NCBI GenBank assembly: GCA_022572865.1
Contig: JACZVB010000020.1
Coordinates: 1 to 10,303, forward strand
Length of the DNA: 10,303 nt
Direction: 5' to 3'
From: Chloroflexota bacterium
GTDB lineage: Bacteria > Chloroflexota > Dehalococcoidia > Plut-88900
Each line of letters opens with the position of its first letter. Within the stretch, counting starts at the first letter, position 1. Below the pieces are notes generated by a model. That model had not been told where the DNA came from and did no database searches. It worked only from the letters and a program-made list of their open reading frames with translations. Shown here piece by piece: positions 6,182 through 10,303 of this stretch. The position numbers and the translations under genes are program-made.

Positions 6182-6613
6182 TCAGCCCTTTACGTGGTCC
6201 ACCTCGGTGAACATCCTGGGGCCGCCCTGCAGGGTACGGTGCACGGGGCAGCGCTCCGATATCTGGGACAGGCGCTCCACCTGCTCCTCTGAGAGATCGC
6301 CTTTCAGCACCAGGTAGATGCGGATGACGTCCAGCATCGTATTGTCATCCTCTTCGCACTCCTGGCAGTCCCGGGCGTGGACCCGTTCGTGGCTCAGCTC
6401 TGCGGTGACCCCGTCCAGGGGCCAGCCCTTCCTCTTAGCGTAGAGGGTGAGGGTTATGGTGGTTCAGGTCCCCAGGGCCGAGAGAAGCAACTCGTAGGGA
6501 TTGGGGCCCAGGTCGTCGCCGGCGTCGGGGGGCTCGTCGGCTAGCAGGGAGTGGTTGGTGGTGGTGACCACCTGCTGAAGGTTTCGGAAGGTCTCGACTT
6601 TGACGGTCTGCAT
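6182..6613 (-). CDS. OsmC-family peroxidase-like selenoprotein (Sec at codon 50 by in-frame TGA)
   Basis: OsmC/Ohr-type proteins reduce organic hydroperoxides with two active-site cysteines. Reading from ATG 6613 gives MQTVKVETFRNLQQ and later GPNPYELLLSALGT, then TGA (6466-6464), then TTITLTLYAKRKGW. It continues with HARDCQECEE and ERCPVHRTLQGGP to a TGA stop at 6184-6182. The family normally has Cys at the TGA position (ALGACTxMTLxxYA). The second catalytic Cys, in RCPVHRTL, is present. No frameshift occurs in the 93 codons after the TGA and the whole 143-residue length fits the family, so selenocysteine insertion is the best reading. OsmC-like selenoproteins have been reported from marine metagenomes. 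AGGA about 9 bases upstream supports the start. A conventional gene call would truncate or split this gene. The alternative is a recent nonsense mutation or a sequence error. No selA, selB or selC gene is in the window. Confidence 0.8.
6426..6453 (-). promoter_or_regulatory. Candidate bacterial SECIS hairpin just 3' of the Sec TGA
   Basis: In the mRNA, CCUCU pairs with AGAGG around a six-base loop ACGCUA, with a lower stem CCCU/AGGG separated by an internal loop (CAC opposite A). The apical loop begins 22 nt after UGA, inside the window expected for bacterial SelB-binding SECIS elements. The loop contains a G, but in third position, so the fit to the E. coli-type consensus is imperfect. Confidence 0.5.
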
Positions 6614-6655
6614 TGCTTCACATCCTTTTGATAGCTTTACTAACAGGGTACTGAA

Positions 6656-6690
6656 TCCCGACAAGTCCCGAGTATCGGGACAAGTCGGGA
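6656..6690. repeat. 35-bp imperfect inverted repeat, copy 1
   Basis: The left arm TCCCGACAAGTCCCGA and right arm TCGGGACAAGTCGGGA are reverse complements except for two central bases, around a three-base loop GTA. The same element recurs at 6767-6801. It lies in the untranslated stretch between the amidohydrolase and the OsmC-like gene. Confidence 0.85.
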
Positions 6691-6705
6691 CGACCATCCC
6701 CCTGG

Positions 6706-6729
6706 CCCCCTTCCTGGCCAGGAAGGGGG
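6706..6729. repeat. Perfect 24-bp palindrome
   Basis: The left half CCCCCTTCCTGG is followed directly by its reverse complement, with the centre between 6717 and 6718. In RNA this would be a very stable stem. It sits between the two 35-bp inverted repeats and, together with them, may stop or pause transcription from the amidohydrolase gene or protect an mRNA end. Confidence 0.9.
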
Positions 6730-6738
6730 GAATCATAT

Positions 6739-6755
6739 CTGAGGGACACCCTCAG
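6739..6755. repeat. Short perfect hairpin
   Basis: CTGAGGG pairs with CCCTCAG around the loop ACA. It is one of four hairpins crowded into 6656-6801. Confidence 0.6.
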
Positions 6756-6766
6756 GCTCCTGGCTA

Positions 6767-6801
6767 TCCCGACAAGTCCCGAATATCGGGACGAGCCGGG
6801 A
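6767..6801. repeat. 35-bp imperfect inverted repeat, copy 2
   Basis: The left arm TCCCGACAAGTCCCGA is identical to copy 1 at 6656-6690. The loop is ATA and the right arm TCGGGACGAGCCGGGA differs from copy 1 at two bases. Two copies 76 bases apart in one intergenic gap suggest a REP-like dispersed element. Confidence 0.85.
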
Positions 6802-6912
6802 CTGCACACCCCATGTTTCATCAGCCTGCTGGTTCTGAGGCTGTCCCATTACTGGACCAATACCCATCGCCCCAAGACTCCTCGATTGACTGGGAGTGAC
6901 AGATTACTGCAC

Positions 6913-7842
6913 TTAGCTCAGTATCCTTTCCGCGTTTTTGAAGAGCATGGCGTTCACCTCCTCGGGGGTGAAGCTGGCCTTCTCAGTCCCCCATTCCGGC
7001 AGGTCACTGATCAGGTCTACCCACCACTTCCTGGTGTACCAGAGGGTCCATACAGGCCCATCGCACCCGAAGAGGACCCTATCGGCCCCGAACCCGTCGA
7101 GGCACCTCCTCAGGACGGAGCAGAAGCGGCCGTAGTTGCCGTGGGCCTCGTGCTGGAAGGCGGAGAAGTCGGTAACCAGGTTTGGCCTGTTCTGGGCCAC
7201 CTGGATCAGCTCCCTCCAGGAGGCGATGCCCAGGTGGGCGGCGATGACGGTCAGGTCGGGAAAATCGGCCAGGACCCTGTCCAGCTCCTGGGGCTGGCTG
7301 AACTTGGGGTCCAGGGGATGAAACATCTGGCCCGTGTGGACCAGGACGGGGAGGCCCAGGGCCTGGAGCCTCTGGTATATGGGGTAGGCCGCCTCGTGCC
7401 AGGGGTAGAGGCCGCTCATGTTGGGGTGGAGCTTAAACCCCTTGGCCCCCCACTCCTCCACGGCCCGGTTCACGAAATCCAGGGAGCCCTCGGCCCTGGG
7501 GTCGATGGAGCAGAAGAAGATGTAGCGATCAGGGTGGCTCCTGGCCATTTCGGCCAGCTCCCGGTTCTGCTCCTCGATGGACTTGGGGGCCGGGCCCAGT
7601 ACGCAGGTGCCGTCGATGGCGGTGATGACGGCCTTGTCGATGCCGGCCTCGTCCATCTCCCGGAGACAGTCCAGGCCCTGAGGGTCGAAGCTTCGGGCGA
7701 AGAGGCCTTTATCGATCTCCTCGGGAGTACCCGAATGCTCCGAGCCGGCGATGTAGGTGGAGAAGAAGGTGGAGTACATCTTCCACCAGGTCTCGGGCAT
7801 GTAGTCCCGGGTCCAGATGTGGTTGTGGATGTCTATGATCAT
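6913..7842 (-). CDS. Amidohydrolase-2 family metal-dependent hydrolase
   Basis: This 309-aa TIM-barrel hydrolase belongs to the amidohydrolase-2 (COG2159) group, whose members hydrolyse or decarboxylate aromatic and other small organic acids. Metal-site residues are in the expected order: H6 and H8 in IDIHNHIW at the end of strand 1, H169 in PVLVHTG, H203 in IAAHLG, and the general-base D261 in FGCDGP. GFKLHP (135-140) is the usual strand-4 segment. This set suggests a mononuclear metal centre. Length and ending (FKNAERIL) are typical. ATG 7842 is preceded by GGGAGG about 8 bases away. A TATAAT lies about 45 bases upstream on the minus strand. The substrate cannot be read from sequence. It is the first gene of a minus-strand series, but the hairpin cluster behind it may isolate it from the OsmC-like gene. 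Confidence 0.88.
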   Translation of the reverse strand: MIIDIHNHIWTRDYMPETWWKMYSTFFSTYIAGSEHSGTPEEIDKGLFARSFDPQGLDCLREMDEAGIDKAVITAIDGTCVLGPAPKSIEEQNRELAEMARSHPDRYIFFCSIDPRAEGSLDFVNRAVEEWGAKGFKLHPNMSGLYPWHEAAYPIYQRLQALGLPVLVHTGQMFHPLDPKFSQPQELDRVLADFPDLTVIAAHLGIASWRELIQVAQNRPNLVTDFSAFQHEAHGNYGRFCSVLRRCLDGFGADRVLFGCDGPVWTLWYTRKWWVDLISDLPEWGTEKASFTPEEVNAMLFKNAERILS

Positions 7843-7885
7843 GGGGCGGCCTCCCTAACGAAAAAACTCTTAACTTTTTGAACTC

Positions 7886-7891
7886 ATTATA
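7886..7891 (-). promoter_or_regulatory. -10 box for the amidohydrolase gene
   Basis: On the minus strand this reads TATAAT, 44 bases before the start codon at 7842, flanked as CTCTATAATGAG. No convincing -35 is present at 16-18 bases upstream (TGTGTG), so the promoter is weak or activator-dependent. Confidence 0.4.
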
Positions 7892-7959
7892 GAGGAAGCC
7901 TCGTAGGACACACACCAGTAGATTTAGAGTTACCAACTATTAGGTAGTGGAAGTATCAA

Positions 7960-7988
7960 TTAACACAGGTGTGCTATGATCATACAAT
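7960..7988 (+). promoter_or_regulatory. Good sigma70-type promoter for the gene at 8048
   Basis: TTAACA (7960-7965) and TACAAT (7983-7988) are each one base from consensus and are separated by exactly 17 bases. The expected transcript starts near 7995, giving a leader of about 50 bases. Confidence 0.65.
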
Positions 7989-8047
7989 ATCCAATAAATC
8001 GACTTAGCCTCACAGAGGAAGTCTTGAAAACCTGTTAAGGACAAGAT

Positions 8048-8464
8048 ATGAGAAAGCGCGGTAGACGAATGAAAGCTTCCGACGTGTCCAGAGAACATCC
8101 ACCCGTATTTGGAAGGCCAGTAAGTTTTGAGGAAGCTTACCCAGACATTGATGATCTAACCATTGAGGTGAATGAGTCAGGGGAAGGAATTGGTCGATGG
8201 GGCGGATTCGCTACGTATAACAAAAGAGGATTCCCTGGAGAATATGTGGATTGTAGTAATCCTCGCTGCTTCAATGGAGGCTTCTCATTAGGAAGACTTT
8301 TATATCCGATGATTGGTCGACGACAAGCTGAATCGGAAACTTCACTTCCTTGTCAAGGATACGAAGGGTCTCCAAAGGGCAAACGAATATACAGAAAATG
8401 TCTGAACGGGTTTACAATCAAAGTCTTGATCCAGTACAAAGACGCTGATGGTAACGTTGCCTAA
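8048..8464 (+). CDS. Hypothetical four-cysteine protein
   Basis: This 138-aa soluble protein has no family I can name. It starts with a basic tail (MRKRGRRMK). Two Cys pairs stand out: C69 and C74 in VDCSNPRCFNGGF, and C102 and C118 in PCQGYEGSPKGKRIYRKCLNGF. These four could bind one zinc, with the Cys-rich part followed by a beta strand (FTIKVLIQYKD). The pattern CSNPRCFNGG with C-GYEGSPKG recalls small uncharacterised proteins from environmental bacteria, but I claim no function. AAGGA six bases before ATG 8048 fits a ribosome site; ATG 8069 is a possible shorter start. It has its own good promoter. The base composition is clearly more AT-rich than in the flanking enzyme genes, hinting at recent arrival. 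Confidence 0.65.
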   Translation: MRKRGRRMKASDVSREHPPVFGRPVSFEEAYPDIDDLTIEVNESGEGIGRWGGFATYNKRGFPGEYVDCSNPRCFNGGFSLGRLLYPMIGRRQAESETSLPCQGYEGSPKGKRIYRKCLNGFTIKVLIQYKDADGNVA

Positions 8465-8540
8465 ACGTAGAGGTTGGGACGTCCTCAGCTTTGCTCATAA
8501 ACAATTTCGTCCCGTCTTCGATTAACTGAGCCTTATCGCT

Positions 8541-9062
8541 ATGGAACTGATTGTTGCCGCTGGACATCGAACTGTGAGAAAGGTTTTCGTTGGACTATTG
8601 CTCATATTCCTGCTTCTGTCCTTATTAGCGCTATCCTGTTCCCAATCCAAGGAAGACAGGTACCTTAGAGAGTATCTAATACAGATGAAGGGTTGGACCG
8701 ACCGCTTCGAGGCTCTAAACGTTGATTTTAGGTTCCATCCGCTTCCCGAATCCTATGCAGGGGATCTGTGGGATCAGGCTAATGAGGTAGAACCACCACT
8801 AAATCTTCGAGACCAACACGAGGCATATGTCAGAGCACAAATTACGCATCTTCTGGCGAGAAATCACCTGTTGAGACTTGATGCCAGTGAGGTTGCACGA
8901 TTTCGGGCACAAGGTATTCCACCTCTCGATGTTTGTAGTGGGTCTACCAACTACAGTGATGAGTACAACGAGGCTTGCTCTATTGAGTTTCAGGCTAGTC
9001 GTGTGGCCTCCTCACTCCGTGATGACTGGAACCGGAATTACTTTGATGGTCTGAAGCCCTGA
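8541..9062 (+). CDS. Small putative lipoprotein of unknown function
   Basis: A strongly hydrophobic N-terminal segment (KVFVGLLLIFLLLSLLALS, residues 14-32 from ATG 8541) is followed by Cys33 and the soluble sequence SQSKEDRYLREYL. This looks like a lipoprotein signal peptide with a non-ideal lipobox (ALSC), placing the rest outside the cytoplasmic membrane. The mature part is mainly helical, about 140 aa, with two further cysteines (in LDVCSGS and NEACSIE) that could form a disulphide. No known domain is recognised. ATG 8541 gives 173 aa; GTG 8574 would give a more usual short basic n-region (V-R-K) before the hydrophobic core. Neither has a strong ribosome site. It lies 76 bases after the four-cysteine gene and shares its AT-rich composition, so the two may be co-transcribed. 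Confidence 0.6.
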   Translation: MELIVAAGHRTVRKVFVGLLLIFLLLSLLALSCSQSKEDRYLREYLIQMKGWTDRFEALNVDFRFHPLPESYAGDLWDQANEVEPPLNLRDQHEAYVRAQITHLLARNHLLRLDASEVARFRAQGIPPLDVCSGSTNYSDEYNEACSIEFQASRVASSLRDDWNRNYFDGLKP

Positions 9063-9171
9063 TAGATCGATGAGAGAGTCCAAACAGGTAGCAAGCGAAT
9101 GGGCCCCATCCAGTGACATGATTCCCCAGTCTTGATCTATAGCAAGGTTTTCATGCCTTAGCAATACGATG

Positions 9172-9189
9172 CCGCCACGTGGGTGGCGG
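9172..9189. terminator. GC-rich hairpin after the lipoprotein gene
   Basis: CCGCCAC (9172-9178) pairs perfectly with GTGGCGG (9183-9189) around GTGG. There is no T run, so it may be a weak terminator or simply a stable RNA structure between the lipoprotein gene and the double-cupin gene. Confidence 0.35.
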
Positions 9190-9230
9190 GCACCACAGTC
9201 CCGCGTCTCAGGCCCTATCCACACCCTCCG

Positions 9231-9259
9231 TTGCCCGACGCCCCAGGCCCTGCTAAGAT
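9231..9259 (+). promoter_or_regulatory. Candidate extended -10 promoter for the double-cupin gene
   Basis: TTGCCC (9231-9236), a 17-base spacer, then TAAGAT (9254-9259) with an upstream TG at 9251-9252, as in extended -10 promoters. A perfect TTGACA also occurs at 9295-9300, but no -10 follows it at the right distance. Confidence 0.4.
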
Positions 9260-9344
9260 TACCGATATCGGGCGCGATGGATGTGCTTGCAGACTTGACA
9301 GATTTCGAACAGGACAGGGAATGCTCAGGGAGGGGCTCAACACC

Positions 9345-10205
9345 ATGTTCGTGAGAAAGTTAGACGACCTGATAGGCACCGACAAAGAGATGAAGCTGAC
9401 GGATGGCGGAAAGTTCCTCCGAAGCCTTCGCTTCCTCACAAAAGAGGACGGATGCGGCTTCTCCATGTCCGACGTTCTCATCAAAGGCGGCTGGAGTATC
9501 GACCTCCACTATAAGAACCACATGGAAGTGAATTTCATTGCGGGGGGCCAGGTGACGGTCCAGGACCTCACCCTTAATAAGAGCTGGACGCTGGGTCCGG
9601 GCATGCTCTACGTCGTGGGTCCGAAGGACCGCCATCGCGTCTCTACTCATGGTGATGCCCACTTGGTTAGCCTCTTCAATCCTGCGTTAACGGGGACGGA
9701 GAGGCCCGATCCCGATGGGACCCTCGAGCCTACGGGAGAGGTGCCGCCGGCCTGGCAGGGGGAGACGGGGCGTACGATGTTCGTCATGGGAGACGAGGAT
9801 GCGCACCATGCCGTACTTCGCGGAGGTCGTCCCGCTCCGTGGCGGACCGCCACATCTGGAACGGCCAGGACCTCCTTCTATCTCAGCCCCGACGACGGGT
9901 GTGGCCTCACCATCTCTTTGCCGCGTGGTACGGCGGACTCCATGCTCTGGTACAGGAACCACATCGAGGCCAACTATGTCCTCGAGGGCGAGGCCACCGT
10001 AGAGGACTTGGCGACGGGGCAGGAGTGGCAGCTGGGCCCGGGCTCTCTTTACGTCGTGGGGCCGCGTGACCGCCACAGGCTGAAGGCGGAAAAGGAGGTC
10101 TACTTCATGAGCATCTTCAACCCGCCGTTGAAAGGCGACGAGACCCGCGATGCCGACGGGGCCTACCCGCCCACTGGTGAGATTCCACCCGCGTGGCGAG
10201 CGTGA
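9345..10205 (+). CDS. Tandem double-cupin protein related to ectoine synthase (EctC)
   Basis: The protein is 286 aa with two EctC-like cupin domains (about 1-137 and 145-286). EctC closes N-gamma-acetyl-diaminobutyrate to ectoine with an iron held by Glu57, Tyr85 and His93. Here E61/Y89/H97 and E208/Y236/H244 keep the exact 28 and 8 residue spacing, inside YKNHMEVNF and YRNHIEANY, GPGMLYVVGP and GPGSLYVVGP, and KDRHR and RDRHR. The active-site Cys of EctC is Ser in both domains (S109, S256). Both domains end alike, with D-DG-PTGE-PPAW. No ectA or ectB is nearby, so ectoine synthesis is doubtful; a related cyclisation or a sensing role is possible. ATG 9345 is chosen because it matches the EctC N-terminus (MFVRKL) and has AGGGAGGGG 9 bases upstream, although the frame is open from 9183. 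Residues about 155-175 are probably read in a shifted frame. Confidence 0.78.
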   Translation: MFVRKLDDLIGTDKEMKLTDGGKFLRSLRFLTKEDGCGFSMSDVLIKGGWSIDLHYKNHMEVNFIAGGQVTVQDLTLNKSWTLGPGMLYVVGPKDRHRVSTHGDAHLVSLFNPALTGTERPDPDGTLEPTGEVPPAWQGETGRTMFVMGDEDAHHAVLRGGRPAPWRTATSGTARTSFYLSPDDGCGLTISLPRGTADSMLWYRNHIEANYVLEGEATVEDLATGQEWQLGPGSLYVVGPRDRHRLKAEKEVYFMSIFNPPLKGDETRDADGAYPPTGEIPPAWRA

Positions 10206-10303
10206 CCGAACCGGATGGTGAGCAACACCGGACGCTGCCCAGAGTCGTAGGGTGGCGCCGACCACTCGGATCGACCGACGGTTGGCCGGGTAGTCCGGTG
10301 CCT
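10206..10303. other. Window end, no feature seen
   Basis: About 100 GC-rich bases after the double-cupin gene. I see no gene start or convincing terminator. Confidence 0.5.

Noticed and set aside
6464..6736. 90-codon minus-strand frame ending at the TGA, with a 41-residue N-terminal extension
   Set aside because: The extension reads through the inverted repeats. OsmC similarity begins at ATG 6613, which has its own ribosome site, and the TGA is better read as Sec than as a stop.
6656..6801. CRISPR array
   Set aside because: Only two copies, each itself an inverted repeat, with no regular spacers and no cas genes.
6886..7881. Long open frame of 331 codons on the + strand
   Set aside because: It lies antisense to the amidohydrolase, which has clear motifs and a ribosome site. 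The + frame is a Gly/Val/Pro-rich shadow of GC-rich coding sequence.
9183..9344. 54-residue N-terminal extension of the double-cupin protein
   Set aside because: Pro-rich, not cupin-like, and it spans the candidate promoter. ATG 9345 matches the EctC start and has an excellent Shine-Dalgarno.

Overview
The window looks like a piece of a moderately GC-rich bacterial chromosome, most likely Chloroflexota, class Dehalococcoidia or a close relative. This rests on protein character: a GreA factor with an extra N-terminal domain that I recall from Dehalococcoidia, the style of a winged-helix regulator, a GOLD-domain lipoprotein, and small inverted repeats. It is an inference from memory, not a database match.

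Left part (1-3475, + strand): a GreA-type elongation factor with an integrase-like N-terminal domain and a strong terminator, then two dissimilar cation/Ca2+ (CaCA-type) antiporters. Middle (3476-5321): a scrap zone. It holds a truncated 5' end of purC on the minus strand, a tandem-repeat promoter region, a small winged-helix regulator, a lipoprotein-like gene whose first residues resemble an unrelated protein (DUF2294), and a roughly 95% identical truncated second copy of the first antiporter's 3' end with an internal stop. Both copies of that duplication lose similarity at a poly-G tract.

Right-centre (5413-7842, all minus strand): an amidohydrolase, a cluster of small inverted repeats, an OsmC-family gene, and a PhnZ-like HD-domain protein. 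The OsmC gene is the highlight. Its reading frame is interrupted only by a TGA exactly where the family has its first catalytic cysteine. The frame stays open and family-like on both sides, the second catalytic Cys is kept, and a hairpin lies 3' of the TGA. It is best read as a 143-residue selenoprotein.

Right end (7960-10205, + strand): an AT-richer stretch with a four-cysteine protein of unknown function and a small lipoprotein-like protein, then a 286-residue protein made of two tandem ectoine-synthase-like cupin domains. Both domains keep the three iron ligands at the exact EctC spacing but have Ser in place of the active-site Cys. A short piece of the second domain appears to be read out of its natural frame. 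No ectA or ectB is present. The genes do not form one pathway; the loose themes are cation transport, peroxide or thiol chemistry, and metal-dependent oxygenase or hydrolase enzymes. No tRNA, rRNA, CRISPR array or intact transposase is visible.
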